Positions 14,632 through 23,142 of a stretch of 26,176 bases of DNA are shown in pieces. Numbering within the stretch: the first letter of the stretch is position 1; the number at the start of each line of letters is the position of its first letter. The DNA lies in assembly GCA_964507305.1 (NCBI GenBank), contig CAZDPQ010000026.1, positions 1 through 26,176 on the forward strand. Reading direction: 5' to 3'. Source of the stretch: JAQVYV01 sp964507305 (lineage in GTDB: Bacteria > Bacillota > Clostridia > Saccharofermentanales > UBA5734). The notes under the pieces were generated by a model. It saw nothing but the letters and a program-made list of their open reading frames with translations. It did not search any database and had not been told where the DNA came from. Position numbers and translations under genes: made by a program.

Positions 14632-15708
14632 ATGAAGCTATCTGCAATCCGAAGTTCCGCACTGTTCACATCTCTTCTGTCCGCGTTGCTTGCGGCGATC
14701 TGCATGGCATCCTGTGGTTATGCGGGAACCCCCTCACCCGTCTCTTCTTCAGAAAACCGCTCATCCGCCCCGACGCCTTCCGTTACGAATCCGCCGTCTC
14801 CGACCGCCGTATCCGATACCGCGGTTTCACCGGCGGCATCGCCTTCGCCGACGGCCATTCCGCGGGAACGGATCGATCTGTCTGTCCTTCCGGTCGATTC
14901 CGCCGGCAATGTGTTTCAGGTCCTATCAAGCCAATATGAATATAGTGTGGATCTGAACAGCGACGGCGTAAAAGAGATCGTATCCATTGATTACGAAGAT
15001 GATCCGGACTGTTATTGTGATAAATACAACCTGGTGATCAACGGCAAATCGGTTTCCCTGATCCTCGACTGCGACGACTGGACTTCCTCCTGGCTTGTCC
15101 TGACGGACCTGGACAAACAGGACGGCTATATCGACATCCTGCACGAGGGAGGAAGTTTTGACTGGCTGTGTTCCTACTTTTTCTATTATACCGGCAAAGA
15201 CATTATCTACCGGGGATCGATCTGGGATTCATTCGTCGCATGCGATCCGGATTCCGGGACGGACATCCATAAGCCGATATCCCTTTTGCCCGAAAAAATC
15301 AGCGGAAATGGAGCCATTGTCATGTATGCGGAGGGAACGGTTGTTTATAATTACTGGTATTTCCCTCTCATCATCCGGATCGGTGCCAACGGCTTTTTCA
15401 CCTTTGACCCCTGCGACCCGATCATTGAAATGAAGGACGCGTCGCTAACTGAACATCCCCAGCTGACGCTGAAAATGGATCTTCCCCTGTATGCGGACCT
15501 GTCATCACCGTCTGCATCCATCACTGCCCGCAAAGGGGAAAAAATCACGCTGATCAAAACGGATGATAGGCAATGGATCCAGGTCCGCCGCGTAAACGGG
15601 GAATACGGCTGGTTCCGGACCGTCATCGGTTCCTATTTTTCCATTGTGATCGGCACAGAGACATTTTATTCGCCTTTGGTTTTCAAGGAATTGGAGGGAA
15701 TGGAATGA
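14632..15708 (+). CDS. Secreted lipoprotein with FG-GAP-like and SH3-like segments, function unknown
   Basis: 358 residues. N-terminal signal peptide with hydrophobic core ALFTSLLSALLAAICMA and lipobox MASC (Cys about 28), then a Ser/Thr/Pro-rich linker to about residue 80, typical of surface lipoproteins. The middle holds VDLNSDGVKEIVSIDYEDD, resembling a calcium-binding FG-GAP/VCBS turn (DxNxDGxxE). The C-terminal ~60 residues (ARKGEKITLIKTDDRQWIQVRR, then NGEYGWF) look like a bacterial SH3-like fold, often cell-wall binding. I chose ATG 14632 (GGAGG upstream, signal peptide starts at once); a longer frame from 14470 would run through the pnp terminator. The gene is visibly less GC-rich than its neighbours. 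No specific function recognised. Confidence 0.8.
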   Translation: MKLSAIRSSALFTSLLSALLAAICMASCGYAGTPSPVSSSENRSSAPTPSVTNPPSPTAVSDTAVSPAASPSPTAIPRERIDLSVLPVDSAGNVFQVLSSQYEYSVDLNSDGVKEIVSIDYEDDPDCYCDKYNLVINGKSVSLILDCDDWTSSWLVLTDLDKQDGYIDILHEGGSFDWLCSYFFYYTGKDIIYRGSIWDSFVACDPDSGTDIHKPISLLPEKISGNGAIVMYAEGTVVYNYWYFPLIIRIGANGFFTFDPCDPIIEMKDASLTEHPQLTLKMDLPLYADLSSPSASITARKGEKITLIKTDDRQWIQVRRVNGEYGWFRTVIGSYFSIVIGTETFYSPLVFKELEGME

Positions 15709-15727
15709 AAGGACAACTCGATCGGTA

Positions 15728-15756
15728 TCGCCAAGAACCGTTCCATCCGATATAAT
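15728..15756 (+). promoter_or_regulatory. Possible promoter of the MFS gene
   Basis: TCGCCA (15728-15733), 17-base spacer, TATAAT (15751-15756). The -35 is weak (4/6). No terminator is seen for the upstream lipoprotein gene. Confidence 0.4.
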
Positions 15757-15820
15757 TTAAATTGACCTATTATAGCGAAGGGCTGTGCCGGCGGATGCCG
15801 GGCGCGGCCGGAAGGAAACC

Positions 15821-17179
15821 ATGCACGCGACGATCAGGAGTGCCTATGAAAAAGTGAAAAGCCGGGACAGCCTGCGCAGAGCGGAGTTCGAGGCGCTGCC
15901 GGAAGAAGGGAAGAAGATCGAGCGGGGCCGGCGGAATTTCGTCATCGACAACATCTCGATCTATATCATCTCGTCGATCTGCGCCGGGAGCTACCTCGCC
16001 GGGCTTCTGAAATACGCCGGCGTTCCGGCGGAGATCAATGGCCTCATCCTGGCCATCCCGGTCCTGGCCGCCGCTTTCCAGATCGTCGGCGCCGCCCTGT
16101 CACAGAGGCTCAATGCGCAGAAAGCTTTCGTGGTCACGGGCATCGCGATCCAACGCGTCTGCATGTCCGTCATTTTCATTTATCCGCTGCTGTTCGGGCC
16201 CGGCGCGGCGACCGCCGCGCTGATCATCGTGACTTACGCGGCCGCTTTTATCGCCGGCACCGCTGCCGGCCCTTCCGCCTCCAACTGGCTGGTGTCTCTG
16301 GTTCCTGCAAGGCTGCGCGCCCGGTACTTCAGCATGCGCGAGCGCCTGAGCCTGCTGTTCGTGGCGGCCGCCATGGTGTCCGTCAGCCCCGTCCTCGACC
16401 GGTTCAAGCAGGCCGGCAGCATCGTGACCGGATTCGCCGTCGTCGGCTTTTTCCTGCTGGCGGTATCGATCGTAGACATCGTCTATGTGGCGCAGACCTA
16501 TGAGCCGGCATCCGGCCTCGCGAAAGGGCGATTCACATTCCAGTCCATCCTCGAGCCGCTCCGGGACAAAGCTTTCGCCAGAGTCATCGTCGTTCTGATC
16601 CTCTGGCAGATCTCCGCGCAGATCTGCATCCCGTACCTCGGGCTCTATTTCATCGACAACATCGGCATCAGCTACACCGCCATCGGCGTCGTCGCCTTCG
16701 CGGTCACCATCGAAAAAGCGCTGATCGTCAATGTCTGGGGACGCTTCGCGGACCGCACCTCCTGGGGCCATGTCATCAAGATCGCGATCCTGATTTTCGC
16801 CGCCTCGCAGATCCTGTTCATCTTTCTGACGCGCGGGAATGCAGGCTGGTTCTATCCTGCCGCCGCGGTCGTCGCGAACGTAGCCTGGAGCGTGCTGAAC
16901 ATCGCGTTTTTCAATTTTCAGTTCCACTTCGTCAACCCGGCACGGAGCACGGCCTACATCGGTGTCAGCGGCGCGATCAGCGGGACGTCGGGATTCCTCG
17001 CGGCGCTGGCCGGATCATTCCTTCTCGGCGCCGTCAACCGCAGCGGATTTCCGTTCGGCGGACAGCGGGTCCTGCTCCTGATTTCCGGCCTGATGAGCGG
17101 AGCGCTCGTGCTGTATATGCACCGCCGTTTTCCGAGGCAGGAGGCGGCGAAAGAGGACAATGCCGCGGGCAGGGAATGA
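15821..17179 (+). CDS. Major facilitator superfamily transporter
   Basis: 452 residues from the chosen ATG, which has AAGGA five bases upstream (a GTG at 15785 would add 12 residues). About 40 charged cytoplasmic residues precede the first membrane segment (NISIYIISSICAGSYLAGLL); roughly 12 hydrophobic segments follow, e.g. INGLILAIPVLAAAFQIVG, AALIIVTYAAAFIAG, VIVVLILWQISAQICIPYLG and AILIFAASQILFIFLT. The loop 'VPARLRARYFSMRERL' after the fifth or sixth helix and 'NVWGRFADRTSWGHV' match MFS cytoplasmic loops. The substrate is not recognisable. It lies just upstream of deoC but with a separate leader, so a link to nucleoside metabolism is possible only by proximity. Confidence 0.82.
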   Translation: MHATIRSAYEKVKSRDSLRRAEFEALPEEGKKIERGRRNFVIDNISIYIISSICAGSYLAGLLKYAGVPAEINGLILAIPVLAAAFQIVGAALSQRLNAQKAFVVTGIAIQRVCMSVIFIYPLLFGPGAATAALIIVTYAAAFIAGTAAGPSASNWLVSLVPARLRARYFSMRERLSLLFVAAAMVSVSPVLDRFKQAGSIVTGFAVVGFFLLAVSIVDIVYVAQTYEPASGLAKGRFTFQSILEPLRDKAFARVIVVLILWQISAQICIPYLGLYFIDNIGISYTAIGVVAFAVTIEKALIVNVWGRFADRTSWGHVIKIAILIFAASQILFIFLTRGNAGWFYPAAAVVANVAWSVLNIAFFNFQFHFVNPARSTAYIGVSGAISGTSGFLAALAGSFLLGAVNRSGFPFGGQRVLLLISGLMSGALVLYMHRRFPRQEAAKEDNAAGRE

Positions 17180-17206
17180 CGGAAGGCGATTTCCGGCTGA
17201 AAGCTT

Positions 17207-17212
17207 TATAAT
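17207..17212 (+). promoter_or_regulatory. Possible -10 of deoC
   Basis: TATAAT at 17207-17212, 63 bases before the deoC start; no recognisable -35 at 16-18 bases. Readthrough from the MFS gene is an alternative. Confidence 0.35.
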
Positions 17213-17274
17213 GGGAAGCAGGGGAAGCCTGCGGAGAGCATATGCCGGGGATTGCCCGGCGAAAGGAGCGGAAC

Positions 17275-17961
17275 ATGGATATCGGTAAAATTCTTGCCGC
17301 GACGGACCATACCCTTTTGTCGCAGACGGCGACGGCCGGTGAGATCCTGGCGCTGTGCGGCGAAGCGATCGAATACGGCACAGCGTCGGTCTGCATCCCC
17401 CCGATGTATGTCCCCGCCGCGGCAGAGTACTGCGCCGGGCGGATGGCGGTCTGCACGGTGATCGGCTTTCCGAACGGCTACATGACGACGGCGGCGAAAG
17501 TGTTCGAGACGAATGACGCGATCGCGGGCGGTGCGGACGAGATCGACATGGTCATCCCGATCGGCGCACTGAAGGAGCGCAGGTACCGGGAGATCCTCCG
17601 CGAGATCCGCGAGATCCGGGAGGCCTGCGGAGAGAAGATCCTCAAGGTCATCATCGAGACCTGCCTGCTGACCGATGACGAGAAGATGAGGATGTGCGAG
17701 ATCGTGACCGACGCCAGGGCTGACTACATCAAGACATCGACCGGCTTTTCGACGGGGGGCGCGACCGCGGAGGATCTGCGCCTGATGAAGCAGTATGTAG
17801 GGCCGTCCGTGAAGATCAAGGCAGCCGGCGGGATCCGGAGCCTGGAGACCGCGTGGGAATTTCTCGGGATCGGCGCTTCGAGGCTCGGAAGCAGCTCGAT
17901 CATCCGCATGGTCCGTCAGCATGAGGCGGAACAGGGGGAAGCGGTTTCATCGGATAAATAA
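17275..17961 (+). CDS. deoC: Deoxyribose-phosphate aldolase
   Basis: 228 residues. Class I aldolase splitting 2-deoxyribose 5-phosphate into glyceraldehyde 3-phosphate and acetaldehyde, the last step of deoxynucleoside breakdown. The Schiff-base lysine is K153 in DYIKTSTGFSTGGAT, the proton-relay lysine K182 in VKIKAAGGI, and the conserved acid D91 in DEIDMVIPIG. The start ATG has AAAGGAG upstream. It lies 120 bases before a nucleoside ABC importer operon on the same strand, so the products together import nucleosides and feed their sugar into central metabolism. A nucleoside phosphorylase and phosphopentomutase would also be needed and are not in this window. Confidence 0.96.
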   Translation: MDIGKILAATDHTLLSQTATAGEILALCGEAIEYGTASVCIPPMYVPAAAEYCAGRMAVCTVIGFPNGYMTTAAKVFETNDAIAGGADEIDMVIPIGALKERRYREILREIREIREACGEKILKVIIETCLLTDDEKMRMCEIVTDARADYIKTSTGFSTGGATAEDLRLMKQYVGPSVKIKAAGGIRSLETAWEFLGIGASRLGSSSIIRMVRQHEAEQGEAVSSDK

Positions 17962-18022
17962 CGAAAGTGCCGAAAAACAAACGACGCGCCGACATTATTT
18001 TATTCATAATATCGAAAAAGGC

Positions 18023-18061
18023 TTGTAACTTTTTTGTAAAATAGTAAAATTGAACTATAAC
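18023..18061 (+). promoter_or_regulatory. Promoter(s) of the nucleoside ABC operon
   Basis: Two overlapping candidates in an A/T-rich tract: TTGTAA (18023-18028) - 16 bases - TAAAAT (18045-18050), and TTGTAA (18034-18039) - 16 bases - TATAAC (18056-18061). No purine riboswitch is recognisable. Confidence 0.5.
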
Positions 18062-18081
18062 TCGTAAGAGGGAGGGAAAGT

Positions 18082-19230
18082 ATGAAAAGAGTATTGTTTC
18101 TAGTCATGGTTCCATTGATCCTGCTGGCGACGCTGGTCTCATGCCAGCCCGCGGCGACCAACACACCCGGAGCCTCGGGCAGCGAGGTTTCCAGCGCCGG
18201 TGATACGTTCGAGCTGGCCCTGATCACCGACGTCGGAACGATCAATGACAAGTCGTTCAACCAGGGGACATGGGAAGGGCTCAAGAAGTACGCCGACGAG
18301 AAGAGCATCTCGTACAAGTATTATCAGCCGAGCGCGAAGACCACGGACGCCTATGTCGAGGCGATCGGCCTTGCGATCTCAGCCGGCGCCAAAGTGGTCG
18401 TCTGCCCCGGCTACCTATTCGAGCCCGCGGTTTTCCAGGCCCAGGACACCTATCCGGAGACCAAGTTTATCCTGATCGACGGATCGCCCAACAACGGAGA
18501 CTATGAGAATTTCGTCGCGAGGATCGAGGACAATGTGCAGTCGATCTTCTTCGCCGAAGAGCAGTCCGGATTCCTTGCGGGCTACGCGGCGGTGAAGGAC
18601 GGCTACCGGAAGCTCGGCTTCATGGGCGGCATGGCGGTTCCGGCCGTAGTCCGGTTCGGATACGGATACGTGCAGGGCGCGGATTATGCAGCCAAGGAGC
18701 TTGCCCTTGCCAAGGATTCCGTTGAGATCAAATACCATTACCTCGGCGGGTTCGGACCCGACGCGGCATATCAGACGATGGCCGCCTCGTGGTTCAATGC
18801 GGGCACGGAAGTCATCTTCGCGGCGGCCGGCGGCGCCGGCAACTCCGTGATGGCGGCGGCGGAAGCCGAGAGCAAGAAGGTCATCGGCGTGGATGTCGAC
18901 CAGTCGTCCCAGTCCGCGACCGTGATCACCTCCGCCATGAAGATGCTCAGCATCGCGGTCTATGATGCGCTGACCAATTATTATGCCGGCAGCTTCCAGG
19001 GCGGCAAGAGCACGACTCTTGACGTCACGGTCGACGGCGTGGGCCTTCCCGATGATTTCAGCAGGTTCACCACGTTCACCAAGGCGGACTATGACGCGAT
19101 CTATGCCAAGCTTGTCGCCGACACCGACAGCATCCGCACATCGATCAAGAAGGACACGGATTCCTCCGGGAACGCCGTCGCCCTCACCGATATCCCGCTC
19201 GAAGTGGTCAAGGTCACCTCGATCGAGTGA
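18082..19230 (+). CDS. bmpA: BMP-family nucleoside-binding lipoprotein (ABC importer)
   Basis: 382 residues. Extracellular substrate-binding lipoprotein of the BMP/PnrA/Med family, which captures purine and pyrimidine nucleosides. It has a signal peptide with lipobox LVSC (Cys21), a Ser/Thr/Ala-rich linker, and the family opening LALITDVGTINDKSFNQGTWEGL. Other family marks are GFLAGYAAV, KLGFMGGMAVPAVVRFGYGYVQGADYAA, IFAAAGGAGNSVMAAA and VIGVDVDQS. The ATG follows GAGGGAGGG. It heads a four-gene operon (binding protein, double ATPase, two permeases) like Bacillus nupNOPQ. An 18-bp perfect hairpin lies between it and the ATPase gene, probably setting higher expression of the binding protein. 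Confidence 0.95.
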   Translation: MKRVLFLVMVPLILLATLVSCQPAATNTPGASGSEVSSAGDTFELALITDVGTINDKSFNQGTWEGLKKYADEKSISYKYYQPSAKTTDAYVEAIGLAISAGAKVVVCPGYLFEPAVFQAQDTYPETKFILIDGSPNNGDYENFVARIEDNVQSIFFAEEQSGFLAGYAAVKDGYRKLGFMGGMAVPAVVRFGYGYVQGADYAAKELALAKDSVEIKYHYLGGFGPDAAYQTMAASWFNAGTEVIFAAAGGAGNSVMAAAEAESKKVIGVDVDQSSQSATVITSAMKMLSIAVYDALTNYYAGSFQGGKSTTLDVTVDGVGLPDDFSRFTTFTKADYDAIYAKLVADTDSIRTSIKKDTDSSGNAVALTDIPLEVVKVTSIE

Positions 19231-19304
19231 TCCGGCTTTCCGCGCCGCAAAGCCGCCGCGGTAGCGCGTGTCTCCGGCAGGCCGGGGTCACAGGCAGTAT
19301 GAAC

Positions 19305-19346
19305 GGATCGACAGAGAGGTGCTTCGCGGCACCTCTCTGTCGATCC
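19305..19346 (+). repeat. 18-bp perfect intercistronic inverted repeat (mRNA hairpin)
   Basis: GGATCGACAGAGAGGTGC (19305-19322) and its exact reverse complement (19329-19346) around a TTCGCG loop. There is no T-run on either strand, so it is not a normal intrinsic terminator. Its place after the binding-protein gene fits a hairpin that protects the upstream message from 3' exonucleases or partly stops transcription. Confidence 0.85.
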
Positions 19347-19371
19347 ACCATCGGTTGGGGAGACGGCCTAT

Positions 19372-20982
19372 ATGGAATATGTTATCGAAATGGTCGACAT
19401 CACCAAGGAATTCCCCGGGATCCTTGCCAATGACCGTGTGACTCTGCAGCTGCGCAAAGGGGAGATCCACGCGCTGCTGGGAGAGAACGGAGCAGGGAAG
19501 TCGACGCTGATGAGCATCCTTTTCGGACTCTACAAGCCGGATTCCGGAAAGATCTACAAGGATGGCAAAGAAGTGGCCATCCGCAATCCCAACGACGCGA
19601 ACGACCTTGGGATCGGGATGGTCCACCAGCATTTCAAGCTGGTCCACAATTTCACGGTGGTCGAAAACATCATCCTGGGGGATGAGACGGTCCGGGGCGG
19701 GTTCCTGGACCTTGCCGCGGCGCGGAAAAAAGTCCTGGAGATCTCCGAGCGGTACGGTCTCCGGGTCGATCCGGACGCCTATATTTCCGACATCACGGTC
19801 GGAATGCAGCAGAGAGTCGAGATCCTCAAGATGCTGTACCGCGAAAATGACATCCTGATATTCGACGAGCCGACCGCCGTATTGACACCCCAGGAGATCG
19901 GGGACCTGATGCAGATCATGCGCTCCCTGATCGAGAAGGGAAAATCGATCGTTTTCATCACGCACAAGCTCAATGAGATCAAAATGGTGGCGGACCGGTG
20001 TACCGTCCTGCGCAAAGGGCGCAACGTCTGCACGGTCGACGTCGCCGGCGTATCCAAGGAAGAACTTTCCGAGTACATGGTCGGCCGCAAGGTCGACCTG
20101 ATCATCGAAAAGAGCGAGAGCACGCCGGGCGAGCCGATCCTTTCGGTCCGCGGCCTTACCGTCAAGGCCAGAAACTCGAGCAAGAATGTGGTCCATCAGG
20201 TATCGTTCGATGTCTGCAAGGGCGAAATCGTCTGCATCGCGGGCATCGACGGCAACGGCCAGAGGGAGCTTGTTTATGCGCTCAGCGGGCTCATGCATGC
20301 CGACGACGGCCGCATCAGCCTGTACGGCCGGGACATCACGCGTGCCTCGATCCGCAAGAGGAGCACCGGCGGGATGTCCCACATCCCGGAGGACCGCCAC
20401 AAGCACGGCCTGATCCTTGACTATACCCTGGCGGAAAACCTGGTCCTCCAGACCTATTTCACGAAGCGTTTCCAGAAAAACGGTTTTATGCGGTTCCGCG
20501 AGATCGACCGGTATGCCGAATACCTGATCCGCAAATACGACATCCGCAGCGGCCAGGGCGCCGCGACGGTTGCGCGCAGCATGTCCGGCGGCAACCAGCA
20601 GAAGGCGATCGTCGCGAGGGAGATCGACAAGGATCCCGAACTGCTCCTTGCCGTCCAGCCGACAAGAGGCCTCGATGTAGGCGCGATCGAATACATTTCG
20701 AAGCAGCTGATCGACCACCGGGACCAGGGGCGTTCGGTCCTCCTGATCTCCCTCGAGCTCGAAGAAGTCATGAATGTCAGCGACCGCATCCTCGTGATCT
20801 ACGAGGGGGAGATCGTCGCGAATGTCAGACCCCGGGAGATCACCATGCAGGAGCTCGGTCTGTATATGTCGGGATCCCAGCGGCAACCGCCCGACATGAT
20901 CCTGCCGCAACGGCAGCCGCCCGACATGATCCTGCCGCAACGGCAGCCGCCCGACAAAACTCTGCCGCGGGAAGGACGGTGA
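19372..20982 (+). CDS. nupO: Nucleoside ABC transporter, double-domain ATP-binding protein
   Basis: 536 residues, two fused ABC domains energising nucleoside uptake. First domain: Walker A GENGAGKST (37-45), Q-loop MVHQHFKLV, signature ITVGMQQRVEILKML, Walker B ILIFDEPTAVLTPQE. Second domain: degenerate Walker A AGIDGNGQREL, signature MSGGNQQKAIVAREI, Walker B LLLAVQPTRGLDVGAIEYI; this asymmetry is usual for the RbsA/NupO group. The ATG follows GGGGAGACGGCCTAT, a moderate site. The C-terminus departs from the family: after LGLYMSG it ends in three copies of a ten-residue unit (RQPPDMILPQ, the last diverged) encoded by a 30-bp tandem repeat. The nup name is by family and operon likeness. Confidence 0.95.
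   Translation: MEYVIEMVDITKEFPGILANDRVTLQLRKGEIHALLGENGAGKSTLMSILFGLYKPDSGKIYKDGKEVAIRNPNDANDLGIGMVHQHFKLVHNFTVVENIILGDETVRGGFLDLAAARKKVLEISERYGLRVDPDAYISDITVGMQQRVEILKMLYRENDILIFDEPTAVLTPQEIGDLMQIMRSLIEKGKSIVFITHKLNEIKMVADRCTVLRKGRNVCTVDVAGVSKEELSEYMVGRKVDLIIEKSESTPGEPILSVRGLTVKARNSSKNVVHQVSFDVCKGEIVCIAGIDGNGQRELVYALSGLMHADDGRISLYGRDITRASIRKRSTGGMSHIPEDRHKHGLILDYTLAENLVLQTYFTKRFQKNGFMRFREIDRYAEYLIRKYDIRSGQGAATVARSMSGGNQQKAIVAREIDKDPELLLAVQPTRGLDVGAIEYISKQLIDHRDQGRSVLLISLELEEVMNVSDRILVIYEGEIVANVRPREITMQELGLYMSGSQRQPPDMILPQRQPPDMILPQRQPPDKTLPREGR
20881..20970 (+). repeat. 30-bp tandem repeat, three copies, in the 3' end of the ATPase gene
   Basis: Units at 20881-20910, 20911-20940 and 20941-20970. 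Units 1 and 2 differ by one base (caaccg/cagccg); the third matches unit 2 over its first 15 bases, then diverges. Each unit keeps the frame and codes ten residues, so copy number can change without frameshift. Confidence 0.95.
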
Positions 20983-20989
20983 CGGAGAC

Positions 20990-22162
20990 ATGAAGATGAA
21001 AAAAGATTCGGTTGTGAAATTGACGTCTTCCATTTCCGCGATCCTGCTCGGACTGCTGATCGGATTTGTCATTCTGTTGATATCGGGCCCGCAGAATGCC
21101 CTCAAAGGGTTCGCGACGATCCTGGCCGGCGGATTCGGCGGCGGCCTCAAGGGGGTCGGCAACGTCCTGGCTATCGCGACGCCCATCATGATGACCGGCC
21201 TCGCGGTCGGCTTCGCCTTCAAGACCGGGCTGTTCAACATCGGACCGTCCGGACAGCTCATTGTCGGCGCCTACTGCGGGATCTATGTCAGCGTCACGTA
21301 CACGTCGCTGCCCCCGCAGATCCACTGGATCCTGGCACTGCTCGCCGCCGCGGCGGGCGGAGCGCTGTGGGGCCTGATCCCCGGCATTTTCCGCGCCTAT
21401 TTCCGCGTCAACGAAGTCATCGCCACGATCATGATGAATTATATCGGGATGTATCTGGTCAACTACCTGGTCAAGGAGACGGTCTACAACAGCCTGAAGA
21501 ACCAGTCGAAGGATCCGATCGCCGTGGTGCCGAGATGGGGGATGGACAAGCTTTTTCCCGGTTCGAGCGTCAACGGCGGGATTTTCATCGCGATCGGCTG
21601 TGCGATCCTGATCTATATCCTGCTCAGCCGGACCACGTTCGGCTATGAGCTCAAGGCCTGCGGATTCAACATGGACGCCGCGAAATACGCGGGGATCAAT
21701 TCCGCGCGCGGGATCATGCTGTCGATGACGATTTCGGGAGCGCTTGCGGGAATCGGCGGCGGACTGCTGTACCTGGCGAAGACCGGCAAGTGCATCGAGG
21801 TCGTCGACATCCTTGCCAACGAGGGCTTCAACGGCATCCCGGTGGCGCTGCTCGGCATGTCGAACCCGATCGGCATCGTTTTCTCCGCCCTGTTCATCGC
21901 CTACATCACGCAGGGAGGCTTCCAGGCGCAGATCCACGGATTCAAGCCCGAGATCATCACGATCATGACATCGGTCGTCATTTATTTCAGCGCGTTCGCT
22001 CTCATCGTCAGAGAATTGATCAACCGGTTCGGCAGCCGGAAACACAAGCTGGCCCTCGAAGGAGCCCGGGAAGATACGCCTCCGGCCCCGGGAGCCGGCA
22101 GGAAGCCTGATTCCCCGCCCGACGGGTCAAGCGGCGGAGAGGAGGTGAGGTCGGATGAATGA
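20990..22162 (+). CDS. nupP: Nucleoside ABC transporter permease (first)
   Basis: 390 residues, about nine or ten membrane helices, one half of the membrane channel. Family marks of the BPD_transp_2/NupP group: GFAFKTGLFNIGPSGQLIVGAY, FRVNEVIATIMMNYIGMYLVNYLV, GYELKACGFNMDAAKYAGI and SGALAGIGGGLLYLA. The N-terminus has one long helix, SSISAILLGLLIGFVILLIS. The C-terminal ~45 residues are hydrophilic and Pro/Gly/Glu-rich, cytoplasmic and not typical of the core family. The ATG at 20990 lies seven bases after the ATPase stop, behind GGAG. Its last codons overlap the start of the second permease by eight bases. Confidence 0.95.
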   Translation: MKMKKDSVVKLTSSISAILLGLLIGFVILLISGPQNALKGFATILAGGFGGGLKGVGNVLAIATPIMMTGLAVGFAFKTGLFNIGPSGQLIVGAYCGIYVSVTYTSLPPQIHWILALLAAAAGGALWGLIPGIFRAYFRVNEVIATIMMNYIGMYLVNYLVKETVYNSLKNQSKDPIAVVPRWGMDKLFPGSSVNGGIFIAIGCAILIYILLSRTTFGYELKACGFNMDAAKYAGINSARGIMLSMTISGALAGIGGGLLYLAKTGKCIEVVDILANEGFNGIPVALLGMSNPIGIVFSALFIAYITQGGFQAQIHGFKPEIITIMTSVVIYFSAFALIVRELINRFGSRKHKLALEGAREDTPPAPGAGRKPDSPPDGSSGGEEVRSDE

Positions 22163-23114
22163 AGTGTATTTTCTTTTCACGCAGATGATGATTTTCTCCA
22201 TCCCCCTCCTGATCGTGGCGCTCGGCGGGATGTTCAGCGAGAGGAGCGGCGTCGTCAACATCGGCCTTGAAGGCATCATGATCATGGGCGCCTTCACGGG
22301 GATCTACTTCATCAACAGGATGGAAGACCGGATGCAGGGACAGTTCCTGCTGCTGCTGGCGATCCTCGTCGCCATCGCGACCGGGGTGATCTATTCGCTG
22401 CTGCATGCCTACGCGTCGATCAACATGAACGCGGACCAGGTGATCAGCGGCACGGCGCTCAACATGTTCGCGCCGGCCTTCGCGATTTTCACCGCCCGGA
22501 TGATCCAGACCCAGGGCATCCAGCAGATCCAGTTCACGAACACATTTCGCATCAAAGAAGTCCCGATCCTCGGAAGCATCCCCATCCTCGGCGACCTGCT
22601 GTTCAAGAACGCCTACATCACCAATTACCTGGGGATCCTGATCCTTGTGGCGGCGGCGATCATCCTCTACAAGACACGTTTCGGCCTGCGTCTGCGTTCC
22701 TGCGGCGAACATCCACAGGCGGCGGACTCCGTCGGCATCAATGTCCGCCGCATGCGCTACGCAGGCGTCATGATCTCCGGCGGGCTCGCCGGACTCGGCG
22801 GCCTGATTTTCGTCATCCCGACCTCCACCGACTTCAACGCCACGGTCGCCGGATACGGCTTCCTAGCCCTCGCGGTGCTGATTTTCGGCCAATGGAAGCC
22901 CTGGCGCATCTTCATCGTAGCGTTTTTCTTCGGACTGCTCAAGACCATATCGGCCGCTTATTCCGGCATCACCGTCCTGGTCGACCTGGCGATCCCGAAC
23001 GTCGTCTACAAGATGCTGCCCTATGTCGCGACGATGATCGTGCTTGCCTTTACATCCGGCAAATCCCAGGCCCCGAAAGCCTCGGGCGTCCCGTTCGATC
23101 CCGGCAAGCGCTGA
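22155..23114 (+). CDS. nupQ: Nucleoside ABC transporter permease (second)
   Basis: 319 residues, partner permease of the nucleoside importer with about eight or nine helices. Family marks: PLLIVALGGMFSERSGVVNIGLEGIM near the N-terminus, NMNADQVISGTALNMFAPAF, and TRFGLRLRSCGEHPQAADSVGI with ISGGLAGLGGLIF. The start ATG sits inside the 3' end of the first permease (8-base overlap) behind a strong GGAGGTGAGG site, so translation is coupled. It is the last gene of the operon and is followed by a hairpin terminator. Confidence 0.95.
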   Translation: MNEVYFLFTQMMIFSIPLLIVALGGMFSERSGVVNIGLEGIMIMGAFTGIYFINRMEDRMQGQFLLLLAILVAIATGVIYSLLHAYASINMNADQVISGTALNMFAPAFAIFTARMIQTQGIQQIQFTNTFRIKEVPILGSIPILGDLLFKNAYITNYLGILILVAAAIILYKTRFGLRLRSCGEHPQAADSVGINVRRMRYAGVMISGGLAGLGGLIFVIPTSTDFNATVAGYGFLALAVLIFGQWKPWRIFIVAFFFGLLKTISAAYSGITVLVDLAIPNVVYKMLPYVATMIVLAFTSGKSQAPKASGVPFDPGKR

Positions 23115-23142
23115 ATGCGCTGCCGATTTCCGGACCTTTCGC

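Noticed and set aside
20881..20970. 30-bp direct repeats as a possible CRISPR array
   Set aside because: Units are directly adjacent without spacers, lie in frame inside a coding gene, and no cas genes are present.
19288..21261. 657-codon minus-strand frame opposite the nucleoside ABC genes, and similar ones at 1064-2329, 12833-14410, 20840-22045 and 23637-24893
   Set aside because: All are antisense to strongly supported genes and have no family features.
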